A stretch of DNA of 63,918 bases from Brenneria alni (GTDB lineage: Bacteria; Pseudomonadota; Gammaproteobacteria; Enterobacterales; Enterobacteriaceae): contig NZ_MJLZ01000024.1 in assembly GCF_003666245.1 (NCBI RefSeq), positions 1 through 63,918 of the forward strand, in the 5' to 3' direction. Position numbers and translations under genes: made by a program. Numbering within the stretch: the stretch's first letter is position 1; every line of letters begins with the position of its first letter. The notes beneath the pieces are model-generated. The model worked only from the letters and a program-made list of their open reading frames with translations. It had not been told where the DNA came from and did no database searches. Shown here piece by piece: positions 8,559 to 18,670 of the stretch.

Positions 8559-8574
8559 TGTCTTCTTTACAACA
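8559..8574. promoter_or_regulatory. NifA upstream activator site for nifH
   Basis: TGT (8559-8561), ten bases, ACA (8572-8574), the exact NifA consensus. It lies about 97 bases upstream of the -24 element of the nifH promoter. Confidence 0.75.
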
Positions 8575-8668
8575 ATTAGTCACGTTATTGTACCTAATCC
8601 CCCGTGGCATGTTGAAATTTTAATGTAATTTATGGTTATTTTTCATTTAGTTAACCTATTTTATGCGG

Positions 8669-8685
8669 CTGGTATGTCCCCTGCA
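8669..8685 (+). promoter_or_regulatory. Sigma-54 (-24/-12) promoter of nifHDK
   Basis: CTGGTATGTCCCCTGCA has GG (8671-8672) and GC (8683-8684) separated by exactly ten bases. It is nearly identical to the Klebsiella nifH promoter as I remember it. Transcription should start near 8696, some 29 bases before nifH. Confidence 0.85.
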
Positions 8686-8691
8686 ATATAA

Positions 8692-9609
<918 letters not shown>

Positions 9610-9619
9610 GGATCATCAC

Positions 9620-11068
9620 ATGACAGACACCCTTATACAGCAGAATCAGGCGCTGATTCAGGAAGTGCTTGAGGTCTTTCCCGATAAAACCCGCAAAGAG
9701 CGCGCCAAACACATCATGACCGTTGAGCCGGGGATGGAGTCGGTCGGTAAATGCATTATTTCCAACCGCAAATCCCAACCGGGCGTGATGACGGTGCGCG
9801 GTTGCGCCTATGCGGGTTCGAAAGGGGTGGTTTTCGGGCCGATCAAAGACATGGCGCACATCTCGCACGGGCCGATTGGCTGCGGTCAATATTCCCGCGC
9901 CGGGCGGCGTAATTATTACACCGGGATGAGCGGTATCGACAGCTTTGGCACGGTGAATTTCACCTCGGATTTTCAGGAAAAAGACATCGTTTTCGGTGGC
10001 GATAAAAAGCTGCGCAAGCTGATTGATGAGCTTGAGCTGCTATTTCCGCTGACCAAAGGGATCAGCATCCAGTCGGAATGCCCGGTCGGGCTGATTGGCG
10101 ACGATATCGAAGCGGTAGCGAGGGACGCTAAAGATGCGATCGGCAAGCCGGTAGTCCCGGTGCGCTGCGAAGGATTTCGTGGGGTATCGCAATCGTTGGG
10201 GCATCACATTGCCAATGACGTGATCCGCGACTGGGTATTGCCCACCCGCGACGATCAGCCCTTTGCCGCCACGCCGTATGACGTCGCCATTATCGGCGAT
10301 TACAACATCGGCGGCGACGCCTGGTCTTCCCGTATTTTGCTCGAAGAGATGGGGTTGCGGGTGGTCGCCCAGTGGTCTGGCGACGGCACGCTGACGGAAA
10401 TGGAAAACACGCCCAAAGTGAAGCTCAATTTGGTGCACTGTTACCGTTCGATGAATTACATCTCCCGCCATATGGAAGAGAAATACGGCATTCCGTGGAT
10501 GGAGTACAACTTCTTTGGGCCGACGCAGATTGCAGCGTCGCTACGCAAAATCGCCAGCCAGTTTGACAGCGCCATTCAGGCCAACGCCGAAGCGGTGATT
10601 GCCCGCTATCAGGCGCAGACGGAGGCGGTGATCGCCAAATATCGGCCACGGCTGGAAGGGAAAAAAGTGTTGCTGTACGTCGGCGGATTACGCCCGCGTC
10701 ATGTTATCGGCGCTTATGAAGATCTCGGTATGGAGATCATGGCGGCTGGGTATGAGTTTGCCCATAACGACGACTATGACCGCACCATACCCGATCTGAA
10801 GGGGGGAACGCTGCTGTTTGACGATCTCAGCACCTATGAGCTGGAAGAGTTTGTCAAGCGGCTGAAACCGGATCTGGTGGGATCGGGGATCAAGGAAAAA
10901 TACGTGTTCCAGAAGCTGGGGATGCCGTTCCGACAGATGCACTCCTGGGACTACTCCGGCCCTTATCACGGCTATGACGGTTTTGCCATCTTTGCCCGCG
11001 ATATGGACATGACGCTGAACAACCCCTGCTGGAAGCAATTAACGGCGCCCTGGCTGAAATCCGCCTGA
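9620..11068 (+). CDS. nifD: Nitrogenase MoFe protein alpha subunit
   Basis: 482 aa from ATG 9620, with GAGGATC in front. P-cluster ligands are C62, C88 and C154, in the contexts V-R-G-C-A, P-I-G-C-G and S-E-C-P-V. The FeMo-cofactor ligands are C274 (V-H-C-Y-R-S) and H441 (R-Q-M-H-S-W-D-Y-S). [12 protein letters not shown] and the conserved R-R-N-Y-Y-T-G segment are intact, so the subunit looks functional. With NifK it forms the alpha2beta2 dinitrogenase that reduces N2. It sits between nifH and nifK; 59 bases separate it from nifK. Confidence 0.98.
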   Translation: MTDTLIQQNQALIQEVLEVFPDKTRKERAKHIMTVEPGMESVGKCIISNRKSQPGVMTVRGCAYAGSKGVVFGPIKDMAHISHGPIGCGQYSRAGRRNYYTGMSGIDSFGTVNFTSDFQEKDIVFGGDKKLRKLIDELELLFPLTKGISIQSECPVGLIGDDIEAVARDAKDAIGKPVVPVRCEGFRGVSQSLGHHIANDVIRDWVLPTRDDQPFAATPYDVAIIGDYNIGGDAWSSRILLEEMGLRVVAQWSGDGTLTEMENTPKVKLNLVHCYRSMNYISRHMEEKYGIPWMEYNFFGPTQIAASLRKIASQFDSAIQANAEAVIARYQAQTEAVIAKYRPRLEGKKVLLYVGGLRPRHVIGAYEDLGMEIMAAGYEFAHNDDYDRTIPDLKGGTLLFDDLSTYELEEFVKRLKPDLVGSGIKEKYVFQKLGMPFRQMHSWDYSGPYHGYDGFAIFARDMDMTLNNPCWKQLTAPWLKSA

Positions 11069-11127
11069 GGCCTGAAGATCCTTTTGTCCCGTCAGTTCAC
11101 CGATTTGTGGCGCGGGAGGAGAATACG

Positions 11128-12693
11128 ATGAGCCAGAATACCGAGAAAGTAAAAGCCTGTTATCCGCTGTTTGAACAACCGGAATATCAGGCGTTATTCG
11201 CCAGCAAAAGCGAATTGGAAGAAGTACATAGCAAGGAACGTGTACAGGAGGTTTTTGCATGGACCACCACCCCGGAATACGAAACGCTCAATTTTCAGCG
11301 TGAAGCGCTGACGGTCGATCCGGCGAAAGCCTGTCAGCCTTTGGGAGCGGTGCTCTGTTCGCTGGGGTTTGAAAAAACCCTGCCCTATGTGCATGGTTCC
11401 CAGGGATGCGTCGCCTATTTCCGCACTTATTTCAACCGTCACTTTAAAGAGCCGGTGGCCTGCGTTTCCGACTCGATGACCGAAGATGCCGCCGTGTTCG
11501 GCGGTAATAACAACATGAACCAGGGACTACAGAACGCCAGCGCTTTGTATAAACCGGAGGTGATCGCCGTTTCCACCACCTGCATGGCGGAGGTTATCGG
11601 TGATGATCTACAGGCCTTTATCAGTAATGCCAAAAAAGATGGCTTTGTGGACGACGCCATTGCGGTGCCGTATGCCCATACGCCCAGCTTTATCGGCAGT
11701 CACATTACCGGCTGGGATAATATGTTCGAAGGCTTTGCCCGTACCTTTACGCAAGGCGTTGAGGGATATCAGGTCGGCAGCAACGGCAAAATCAATCTGG
11801 TCACCGGCTTTGAAACCTACCTCGGTAATTTTCGGGTGCTGAAACGCATGATGGCGCAAATGGATGTGCCGTGTTCGCTGCTGTCCGATCCCTCAGAGGT
11901 ATTGGATACCCCGGCTGATGGTCACTATCGGCTGTATTCAGGCGGCACCTCGCAAGCCGAAATGCGTGATGCGCCTAATGCCATCGATACGCTGTTGCTG
12001 CAACCCTGGCATTTGGTCAAAACCAAAAAAGTGGTAAAGGACGACTGGGAGCAGCCTGCCACCGAGGTTGCGGTTCCAATGGGGCTGGCAGGCACCGACG
12101 ACTTTTTGATGACCGTGAGCCAATTAACCGGGAAGCCCATTCCAGAGGCACTGGCGCTTGAGCGCGGTCGGGTGGTCGATATGATGCTGGATTCCCATAC
12201 CTGGCTGCATGGTAAACGTTTCGGCATTTATGGCGACCCCGACTTTCTGATGGGATTAACCCGCTTCCTGATGGAGCTGGGTTGTGAACCGGCGGTGATC
12301 CTGTGCCACAACGGTTCCAAGCGCTGGCAGAAAGCAATGAATCAACTGCTGGCGTCGTCACCCTATGGCAAGGACAGCGAAGTGTTTATCAACTGCGACC
12401 TGTGGCATTTCCGCTCGCTGATGTTCACCCGCCAGCCGGACTTTATGATTGGCAACTCTTACGGCAAGTTTATTCAGCGTGATACCAAAGCCAAAGGCGA
12501 TCAGTTTGAAGTTCCGCTGATCCGTATTGGTTTCCCGATTTTCGATCGCCACCATTTGCACCGGGCGACCACCTGGGGTTATGAGGGCGCCATGACGATG
12601 CTGACCACGTTGGTGAACGCCATACTGGAAAAACTCGATAGCGACACGATGGCGCTGGGTAAAACCGATTACGGTTATGACCTGGTTCGCTAA
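11128..12693 (+). CDS. nifK: Nitrogenase MoFe protein beta subunit
   Basis: 521 aa from ATG 11128, placed by the strong GGAGGAG site; the longer GTG reading from 11107 is rejected. The beta-side P-cluster cysteines are C69 (A-K-A-C-Q-P), C94 (G-S-Q-G-C-V) and C152 (S-T-T-C-M-A-E-V-I-G-D-D). The length matches Klebsiella NifK (about 520). It carries half of the P-cluster and completes the dinitrogenase tetramer. A strong intrinsic terminator begins eight bases after its stop codon, so nifT/nifY downstream should be expressed at lower level than nifHDK. Confidence 0.98.
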   Translation: MSQNTEKVKACYPLFEQPEYQALFASKSELEEVHSKERVQEVFAWTTTPEYETLNFQREALTVDPAKACQPLGAVLCSLGFEKTLPYVHGSQGCVAYFRTYFNRHFKEPVACVSDSMTEDAAVFGGNNNMNQGLQNASALYKPEVIAVSTTCMAEVIGDDLQAFISNAKKDGFVDDAIAVPYAHTPSFIGSHITGWDNMFEGFARTFTQGVEGYQVGSNGKINLVTGFETYLGNFRVLKRMMAQMDVPCSLLSDPSEVLDTPADGHYRLYSGGTSQAEMRDAPNAIDTLLLQPWHLVKTKKVVKDDWEQPATEVAVPMGLAGTDDFLMTVSQLTGKPIPEALALERGRVVDMMLDSHTWLHGKRFGIYGDPDFLMGLTRFLMELGCEPAVILCHNGSKRWQKAMNQLLASSPYGKDSEVFINCDLWHFRSLMFTRQPDFMIGNSYGKFIQRDTKAKGDQFEVPLIRIGFPIFDRHHLHRATTWGYEGAMTMLTTLVNAILEKLDSDTMALGKTDYGYDLVR

Positions 12694-12700
12694 CGGTATG

Positions 12701-12734
12701 CCGCGCTGTACCTGGGTGCAGCGCGGTTTTTTTT
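12701..12734 (+). terminator. Strong rho-independent terminator/attenuator between nifK and nifT
   Basis: CCGCGCTG (12701-12708) pairs with CAGCGCGG (12719-12726), an 8-bp GC-rich stem followed at once by eight T residues. It sits within the presumed nifHDKTY operon. Confidence 0.8.
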
Positions 12735-12751
12735 GATCCACGGGAGCACGT

Positions 12752-12973
12752 ATGGCCAACATCATTCTCCGTCAGCGCGCTGACGGTATGCATTGTTATA
12801 TCGCCAAAAAAGATCTGGAAGCCAGAGTCACGTTTCTGGAATTCGACCAGCCCGACTGCTGGGGCGGGCGGATCCAACTGGAAGGGGGACAAGACTGGTT
12901 TATCACGCCGTTAACGGCAAAACCCGCGTTCCCCGTCACCTTACGTGCCAAAAAATGTGAAGCGAACGATTGA
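12752..12973 (+). CDS. nifT: Nitrogenase-associated protein NifT (FixT family)
   Basis: 73 aa, as expected for NifT/FixT. The start at ATG 12752 has GGGAGC upstream. Family features include the N-terminal M-A-N-I-I-L-R and the L-Y/C-Y-I-A-K-K-D-L-E core, ending in a lysine/arginine-rich strand. Its biochemical role is not settled; deletion has little effect in Klebsiella. It follows the terminator after nifK and is probably cotranscribed with nifY by read-through. Confidence 0.92.
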   Translation: MANIILRQRADGMHCYIAKKDLEARVTFLEFDQPDCWGGRIQLEGGQDWFITPLTAKPAFPVTLRAKKCEAND

Positions 12974-12997
12974 TCACGATAAATACCGGAGATGCTC

Positions 12998-13669
12998 ATG
13001 AGCCTGACTCGGGACGATTTACTTTTCTGGCGGCTATTTGCGCTGGCGCAACTGCTGCCGGAAATTGCACCCGCAACGTTAATTAACTGGCTGGAAACCA
13101 CCTGCGACGAGGCCCTGACGCTGGAGCGTCTGTCCGCGCTGTCGCTTGATGAACTATCCCGCCATTTACCCGTTGATAACAGCGTACTCACCGTTGCCCG
13201 CTGGCAGCAAATCATGGATTACCTGCACGGCAATCTTCCCCCTCATTTGACCGAACAGTCTGCGCGCAGGCAAGGGCAGCAGTTACAGGTGGCATTTGCT
13301 TCCAGCAACGGTCTGACGGTTAACGGACATTTTGGTCAGTGCCGTCTGTTTTTTATTTACGCCTGGGATCAGCAAGGGCCGTTTCTCAGTGGATTACGCC
13401 GTTATCAACCTCAGGAGGGGGAGGACGGCAATGAAGGAAGGTTGCGCCTGCTGACTGATTGCCACCTGCTGTTTTGCGAGTCGATTGGCGGGCCGGCGGC
13501 GGCCAAAGTGATCCGGCATAATATCCATCCGATCAAGGTGCCGACGGCAACCACCATTGACGAGCAATTACAGGCTCTGCAAAAGATGCTTACCGAGCAG
13601 ATGCCGCCCTGGCTGGCGAAACGGCTGGGGAAAGACAATCCGCTGCAACAGCGACAGTTCGGTTTATAA
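12998..13669 (+). CDS. nifY: Nitrogenase apo-protein/cofactor carrier NifY
   Basis: 223 aa from ATG 12998, which has GGAG six bases upstream (an ATG two codons earlier is less well placed). An N-terminal helical domain of about 90 residues is followed by the NifX/NifY/NafY-type FeMo-co binding domain, recognisable at V-A-F-A-S-S-N-G and V-N-G-H-F-G-Q-C and at the end of the domain. Klebsiella NifY binds apo-dinitrogenase and helps FeMo-co insertion. It is the last gene of the first nif transcription unit and is followed by a hairpin. Confidence 0.93.
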   Translation: MSLTRDDLLFWRLFALAQLLPEIAPATLINWLETTCDEALTLERLSALSLDELSRHLPVDNSVLTVARWQQIMDYLHGNLPPHLTEQSARRQGQQLQVAFASSNGLTVNGHFGQCRLFFIYAWDQQGPFLSGLRRYQPQEGEDGNEGRLRLLTDCHLLFCESIGGPAAAKVIRHNIHPIKVPTATTIDEQLQALQKMLTEQMPPWLAKRLGKDNPLQQRQFGL

Positions 13670-13678
13670 CCGGTAAAA

Positions 13679-13700
13679 TGAGGCTCTGCACAGAGCCTCA
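13679..13700 (+). terminator. Hairpin after nifY
   Basis: A perfect 10-bp stem (13679-13688 with 13691-13700) with a 2-base loop lies nine bases after nifY. No T tract follows, so it may be an mRNA 3'-end stabiliser rather than an intrinsic terminator. Confidence 0.55.
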
Positions 13701-13739
13701 GACTGCTCGCCATTGCATCTTTCACTCACCGCAACTAAA

Positions 13740-13761
13740 CTCAAAAAAGTTAATTTTTGAG
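13740..13761. promoter_or_regulatory. Inverted repeat upstream of the fic gene (operator candidate)
   Basis: CTCAAAAA (13740-13747), six bases, TTTTTGAG (13754-13761): a perfect 8-bp inverted repeat ending 10 bases before the fic ATG. The Fic protein has a C-terminal winged-helix domain, so autoregulation through this site is a reasonable inference. Confidence 0.5.
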
Positions 13762-13771
13762 ATTTCTTGCG

Positions 13772-15097
13772 ATGAAATTATTAAGACCGCCTCACATCGA
13801 CAAAAGTTTTTTGACGGCTGAAAGGATGATCGACATCCTCAAAGAATACACGGTCTACGACAAACGCTACCTTCATTTTGATGAGATTGCCAGACGTCTG
13901 CACGATAAAGACCTGCGCCTGGAGGTTTGGGCAGCCCTAAAAATGAAACGTGCCAGCACCGGCCAAATAATTGAGCTTGCCGGGCAACCGGCAATGTTCA
14001 ATCTCACACCACAGATTACCAAAGCTATGTCTCTGGTCGACAAATTCGCTTTTGGTCATAACGGGGAACCCTTGCCAGAGGATGCAACGACATATCTGGT
14101 ATCACAGTTGATCATGGAAGAGGCGATTTCTTCGAGTCAACTGGAAGGCGCCGCCACCACGTCGCGTGTCGCCAGGGAACTTCTGGCGGTCGCCCGCCCG
14201 CCGCGCAATGAAGATGAAAGTATGATCATGGGTAATTGGCGTCTTATGTCGCATATTGCCAGCATGGGCGACACCCCGCTCACTACCGCAGACATCCTCG
14301 ATATCCATCTGCTGGCATGTCAAAACATCAACGATGACAAATACCAACCCGGCTTGCTGCGGGATAATAATGACGTATATGTGGGAGGTCGCGACGGCGA
14401 AATAGTACACACGCCGCCAGAGTTTCATCTGATCGCTGGCATGTTGGACAACTTATGTGAACTGGTGATCAGGTTGGACGAAGATGAACACCATCCTCTT
14501 GTTGTTGCCTGCATTATGCACTTCGCGATCGGTTACATTCATCCCTTCAATGACGGTAACGGAAGGACGGCCAGGGGGCTTTTCTATTACCATATGATAA
14601 AGAAAGGCTACACCGCATTCCGCTACATTTCTATCAGCAAACTTTTGAAAGCGGCACCAGTAAAGTATGGGATATCGTATCTGTACACTGAAATCGATGA
14701 CATGGATCTCACCTACTTTATCGCTTATCAGTGCGATATCGTCCTGCGTGCGGTAAGAGACTTTGCAACCCAAATAGAAACCCTACACAACGAACGCCGC
14801 CGCTTGGTGATGTTTGTTGAAAACAACCTTCTTCTGGCCAAAGGCGAGTTGGACATCATGGCCATTGCGTTAAATGCGCCTGGATCGCTGCTTAGTGCCG
14901 GAAACATTAAGGATAGATTAGGCATTTCTGATAATACTGCTCGCGCCAGACTTAACAGCCTGAAGGATAAAGGCCTGCTTAGGCCAGTTAAGGATGGAAA
15001 AGGCTTTGTCTACCAGGCTCCTTCTTCAGTAAATAAACTGAAGGAATGGGCGGAAAAGGCTGGGCAAAAAATGCTCCGTGAAAGTGACAAAACATGA
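13772..15097 (+). CDS. Fic-domain protein (AMP-transferase type) with C-terminal winged helix
   Basis: 441 aa from ATG 13772. The Fic active-site motif H-P-F-N-D-G-N-G-R-T-A-R lies at about residues 257-268, with the catalytic His, the Mg-binding Asp and both phosphate-binding glycine/arginine positions intact. An inhibitory-helix motif S-S-S-Q-L-E-G at about 120-126 matches (S/T)xxxE(G/N), placing it in the class with an N-terminal self-inhibitory helix. Residues about 375-420 form a winged helix-turn-helix. Active members transfer AMP to hydroxyl side chains. Its place between nifY and nifE is not part of the Klebsiella nif order. It has its own inverted repeat upstream and no sigma-54 promoter, which suggests inserted cargo. 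The target is unknown. Confidence 0.9.
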   Translation: MKLLRPPHIDKSFLTAERMIDILKEYTVYDKRYLHFDEIARRLHDKDLRLEVWAALKMKRASTGQIIELAGQPAMFNLTPQITKAMSLVDKFAFGHNGEPLPEDATTYLVSQLIMEEAISSSQLEGAATTSRVARELLAVARPPRNEDESMIMGNWRLMSHIASMGDTPLTTADILDIHLLACQNINDDKYQPGLLRDNNDVYVGGRDGEIVHTPPEFHLIAGMLDNLCELVIRLDEDEHHPLVVACIMHFAIGYIHPFNDGNGRTARGLFYYHMIKKGYTAFRYISISKLLKAAPVKYGISYLYTEIDDMDLTYFIAYQCDIVLRAVRDFATQIETLHNERRRLVMFVENNLLLAKGELDIMAIALNAPGSLLSAGNIKDRLGISDNTARARLNSLKDKGLLRPVKDGKGFVYQAPSSVNKLKEWAEKAGQKMLRESDKT

Positions 15098-15174
15098 TTG
15101 CCGGGCATATACCGCGCTGACTGGCGCGGTAGGCAACCTTTTTTATCCCCCCCACCGACAACCATTGTCGCTTT

Positions 15175-15190
15175 TGTCGCACAATCTACA
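15175..15190. promoter_or_regulatory. NifA upstream activator site for nifE
   Basis: TGT (15175-15177), ten bases, ACA (15188-15190). It is only about 35 bases from the -24 element, closer than usual for a looped activator, but the match is exact. Confidence 0.6.
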
Positions 15191-15223
15191 ATGATAATTC
15201 AATATAAATCAATCAATTAATAT

Positions 15224-15240
15224 CTGGCGCGCCAATTGCA
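15224..15240 (+). promoter_or_regulatory. Sigma-54 promoter of nifENX
   Basis: GG (15226-15227), ten bases, GC (15238-15239) in CTGGCGCGCCAATTGCA. It lies 42 bases upstream of the nifE start, after the fic gene. Confidence 0.75.
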
Positions 15241-15281
15241 GCAGGGTTTATGGAGTCACATAAACCGTGCTGAGGCGAGTC

Positions 15282-16658
15282 ATGAGAAAGAGTGAAATTG
15301 TGGCGTTAATGGATCAGCCTGCCTGCGATCATAATGGCGGTCACAAATCCGGCTGTAGCGCGCCAAAACCCGGTACAGCAGCGGGAGGCTGCGCGTTTGA
15401 CGGTGCACAAATCACCCTGTTGCCGATTGCGGATGTTGCCCATCTGGTGCACGGCCCGATTGGCTGTGCCGGCAGTTCCTGGGATAACCGCGGCAGCCAT
15501 AGTTCAGGGCCGCAAATTAACCGGCTGGGCTTTACCACCGATATGAGCGAGCAGGATGTGATCATGGGGCACGGCGAACGGCGTCTGTTTCATGCCGTGC
15601 GCCATATCGTTGAGCGCTACCACCCGGCAGCGGTGTTTATTTACAACACTTGCGTACCAGCTATGGAGGGGGACGATATTGAGGCGGTGTGCCGGGCGGC
15701 GGAGCAGGTCAATCATATTCCGGTGATTGCCATTGATGCCGCCGGGTTCTATGGCAGCAAGAATCTTGGCAACCGCATTGCGGGTGACATTATGGCGAAA
15801 AAAGTGATTGGGCAGCGCGAACCCGCCCCCTGGCCGGCGGATTTCGCCATCCCGGCGGCGCAGGGGCACAGCATTGGTTTGATTGGCGAGTACAACATTG
15901 CCGGTGAATTCTGGCATGTGCTGCCGTTGCTGGATCAGTTAGGGGTTCGCGTACTGGGCAGCCTCTCCGGCGATGCCCGCTTCGCCGAACTTCAGACACT
16001 GCACCGCACCGAAGTCAATATGCTGGTGTGTTCGCGTGCGCTGATCAATGTGGCCCGTCATCTGGAACTGCACTACGGCACCCCCTGGTTTGAAGGCAGT
16101 TTCTACGGCGTGCGGGAGATGTCCTGTTCGCTGCGAACGCTGGCCGGTATGCTGAACGATAAGGATTTGCAGGCAAGAACCGAAAAACTCATCGAACAGC
16201 AGGAACAGGCCGCCAATCTGGCATTGGAACCTTATCGTCAGCGCCTGAAGGGCAAACGCGCCTTGCTGTACACCGGCGGCGTGAAATCCTGGTCGGTGGT
16301 GTCAGCTTTGCAGGATTTAGGCCTGGAGGTAGTGGCGACCGGCACCAAAAAATCCACAGAAGAAGATAAAGCGCGGATCCGCGAACTAATGGGGGATGAC
16401 GCCATCATGCTGGAGGACGGCAACGCCCGTCTGCTGCTGGATACCGCTTATCGTTACCACGCCGACATCATGATTGCCGGCGGGCGCAACATGTATACCG
16501 CCTACAAAGCTCGCCTGCCATTTCTGGATATCAATCAAGAACGGGAACATGCCTTTGCCGGTTATCAGGGCATTGTCGCACTGGCCCGTCAACTTTGCCT
16601 GACGCTAGAAAGCCCAATCTGGCCGCAGGTAAATCGCCGGGCGCCCTGGCATATCTGA
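15282..16658 (+). CDS. nifE: FeMo-cofactor scaffold protein NifE
   Basis: 458 aa from ATG 15282 ([10 protein letters not shown]), matching Klebsiella NifE start and length; the in-frame CTG/GTG codons before it are ignored. NifD-like fold, with the N-terminal [10 protein letters not shown][10 protein letters not shown] region, the G-P-I-G-C-A cysteine and [12 protein letters not shown]. With NifN it forms the tetramer on which the NifB product is turned into FeMo-co before transfer to NifDK. First gene behind its own sigma-54 promoter; nifN follows after 15 bases. Confidence 0.97.
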   Translation: MRKSEIVALMDQPACDHNGGHKSGCSAPKPGTAAGGCAFDGAQITLLPIADVAHLVHGPIGCAGSSWDNRGSHSSGPQINRLGFTTDMSEQDVIMGHGERRLFHAVRHIVERYHPAAVFIYNTCVPAMEGDDIEAVCRAAEQVNHIPVIAIDAAGFYGSKNLGNRIAGDIMAKKVIGQREPAPWPADFAIPAAQGHSIGLIGEYNIAGEFWHVLPLLDQLGVRVLGSLSGDARFAELQTLHRTEVNMLVCSRALINVARHLELHYGTPWFEGSFYGVREMSCSLRTLAGMLNDKDLQARTEKLIEQQEQAANLALEPYRQRLKGKRALLYTGGVKSWSVVSALQDLGLEVVATGTKKSTEEDKARIRELMGDDAIMLEDGNARLLLDTAYRYHADIMIAGGRNMYTAYKARLPFLDINQEREHAFAGYQGIVALARQLCLTLESPIWPQVNRRAPWHI

Positions 16659-16673
16659 GGAAGGAGAAATTCA

Positions 16674-18074
16674 ATGGCTCAGGTTTTGAAATCGATAAAA
16701 CCGCTGGCGACCAGTCCGATTAAAAGCGGGCAACCGCTGGGCGCAATTCTGGCCAGCATGGGGCTGGAAGGGTGTATTCCACTGGTTCATGGCGCACAGG
16801 GGTGCAGTGCTTTTGCTAAGGTGTTTTTCATTCAGCATTTTCACGATCCCATCCCCTTGCAAACCACGGCTATGGATCCGGTCACCACCATTATGGGGTC
16901 GAACGACAACATACTTGCCGCCTTGTCATTACTGTGTGAGCGCCATAACCCGAAAGTGATAGTGGTATTGAGTACCGGCCTGTCGGAAGCGCAGGGGGCG
17001 GATCTGGCTTTTGCGTTACGCCAGTTCAGAGAAATCTATCCTAAATATCAGTCTGTCACGGTGGTCGCCGCCAGTTCACCGGACTTTTACGGATCGATGG
17101 AAAACGGTTATGCCACCGTGCTGGAAAGCGTGATTGAACAGTGCGTGCCAACATCCCCGACCGCCAGCGTGATACGCAAAAAACGGGTGAATCTGCTGCT
17201 GGGGCATATGCTGACGCCCGGCGACCATGAACAGATCCGCAGCTATGTCGAGGCTTTCGGCCTGCAACCTATCATCCTGCCCGATCTTGCCGGGTCGCTG
17301 GACGGTCATCTGGCAGAAGGAGATTTTTCCGCCTTGACTCAGGGCGGAACGCCAGTACGCATGTTGGAACAGATGGGGCAGAGCGCGTCAACCATCGCCA
17401 TCGGTGTATCGCTACAGCGGGCCGCACGTCTGCTGGAACAACGCAGCCATACGCCATCACTCTGGCTACCGCATTTGATGACGTTAGATCAGTGCGACGT
17501 ATTGATTGATCACCTGCATAAGCTATCCGCTCGTGAGGTGCCCGCCTGGATCGCACGTCAGCGCGGTCAGTTGCAGGACGCCATGATTGATACCCATATC
17601 TGGTTGCAGGACAAGCGGCTGGCGATTGCGGCAGAGGGCGATCTGCTAGCGGCCTGGCTGGATTTCGCCATCAGCCAGGGGATCCGGCCTGAATGCGTGG
17701 TCGCTCCGGCGAACCAACCCGGTTTATCTTCACTGCCGGTAACTGAAGTACAAATTGGCGATCTGGAGGATGTCGATGATAAGTTACAACGTCACATGGT
17801 AGATATCCTGTTCGCTAACTCTCACGCGGCGTCACTGGCGCAGAAATACCATCTGCCGCTGGTACGTATCGGTTTTCCGCTGTTCGATCGCCTCGGTGAG
17901 TTTCGTCGTCTGCGCCAGGGTTATGGCGGTATGCGCGATACCTTGTTTGAGCTGGCGAATGCCATGCGTCAGGCGCATCACCCACTCCCGGTTTATCACT
18001 CTCCCCTGAAGCAGACGTTTCCGTCTGCGGTTACGCAGGGATCCGTCATGGAGATACGGCCATGCGACATTTAA
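16674..18074 (+). CDS. nifN: FeMo-cofactor scaffold protein NifN
   Basis: 466 aa, NifK-like fold lacking the full P-cluster set. The G-Q-P-L-G-A-I-L-A-S-M-G start and V-H-G-A-Q-G-C-S-A-F segment are diagnostic. The C-terminus keeps the R-I-G-F-P-L-F-D-R-L motif shared with NifK. It pairs with NifE as the cofactor assembly scaffold. GGAAGGAG precedes ATG 16674. Its last 13 bases overlap the start of nifX, so the two are translationally coupled. Confidence 0.96.
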   Translation: MAQVLKSIKPLATSPIKSGQPLGAILASMGLEGCIPLVHGAQGCSAFAKVFFIQHFHDPIPLQTTAMDPVTTIMGSNDNILAALSLLCERHNPKVIVVLSTGLSEAQGADLAFALRQFREIYPKYQSVTVVAASSPDFYGSMENGYATVLESVIEQCVPTSPTASVIRKKRVNLLLGHMLTPGDHEQIRSYVEAFGLQPIILPDLAGSLDGHLAEGDFSALTQGGTPVRMLEQMGQSASTIAIGVSLQRAARLLEQRSHTPSLWLPHLMTLDQCDVLIDHLHKLSAREVPAWIARQRGQLQDAMIDTHIWLQDKRLAIAAEGDLLAAWLDFAISQGIRPECVVAPANQPGLSSLPVTEVQIGDLEDVDDKLQRHMVDILFANSHAASLAQKYHLPLVRIGFPLFDRLGEFRRLRQGYGGMRDTLFELANAMRQAHHPLPVYHSPLKQTFPSAVTQGSVMEIRPCDI

Positions 18075-18520
18075 CCCGCCAGTTGGCGATCCCCTCTGCC
18101 GATAGCTGGATTATTCGCATCGCGTTCGCCAGCGTCGATTTGCGCGTGGTCGATCAGCATTTTGGCTCCTCGCCGCGTATCGCAATTTATGGCGTGCGCC
18201 GTGATGAAGTACAACTGCTGGAAGTCGCTGATTTCAAAGTGTTTCACGGACATAGCGAAGACAAACTCATTAGCCGTATCAGCGCGGTGGAGGGCTGTTT
18301 CACCCTGTACTGCACGGCCATCGGCGATACGGCATTCAGGCAGTTGCTGGGGATTGGGGTACGGGCGGTCAATGTGCAGATAAACACCCCGATCGCCATG
18401 CTGCTGGCTGATGCGCAAGCCTTGTGCTCTGACTGCCGGGTCAAAAAATCCCTGCGTAAAAAAGACAGCAACCGTTTCGATGCCATGATGCAGGAAAGTG
18501 GGTGGTTCGAGGAGGAGTAA
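18062..18520 (+). CDS. nifX: FeMo-cofactor precursor carrier NifX
   Basis: 152 aa, a stand-alone NifX/NafY/NifB C-terminal-type domain. The R-I-A-F-A-S-V-D-L-R-V-V-D-Q-H-F-G-S entry strand and C-terminal acidic end (W-F-E-E-E) are typical. NifX binds NifB-co and the VK-cluster and shuttles them to NifEN. Overlaps nifN by 13 bases. The UAS for the next operon begins four bases after its stop. Confidence 0.94.
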   Translation: MRHLTRQLAIPSADSWIIRIAFASVDLRVVDQHFGSSPRIAIYGVRRDEVQLLEVADFKVFHGHSEDKLISRISAVEGCFTLYCTAIGDTAFRQLLGIGVRAVNVQINTPIAMLLADAQALCSDCRVKKSLRKKDSNRFDAMMQESGWFEEE

Positions 18521-18524
18521 GGCT

Positions 18525-18540
18525 TGTCGCCTGTGCGACA
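18525..18540. promoter_or_regulatory. NifA upstream activator site for hesB-nifU
   Basis: TGT (18525-18527), ten bases, ACA (18538-18540) within a near-perfect palindrome (TTGTCGC...GCGACAA). About 85 bases upstream of the following sigma-54 promoter. Confidence 0.75.
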
Positions 18541-18621
18541 AAACCGACAATTACCGGCGTTTATGCAACAGCGCAACAATAACTCTCTGCGCTATCTCAC
18601 TGATAAAACAGGTTTTTGTGA

Positions 18622-18638
18622 CTGGCATCACATTTGCT
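18622..18638 (+). promoter_or_regulatory. Sigma-54 promoter of hesB-nifUSVWZM
   Basis: GG (18624-18625), ten bases, GC (18636-18637) in CTGGCATCACATTTGCT, a very good match to TGGCAC-N5-TTGC. The first gene starts 33 bases downstream. Confidence 0.82.
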
Positions 18639-18670
18639 CCATGATAACTGTCAGGCACAGGAGCCAATCT

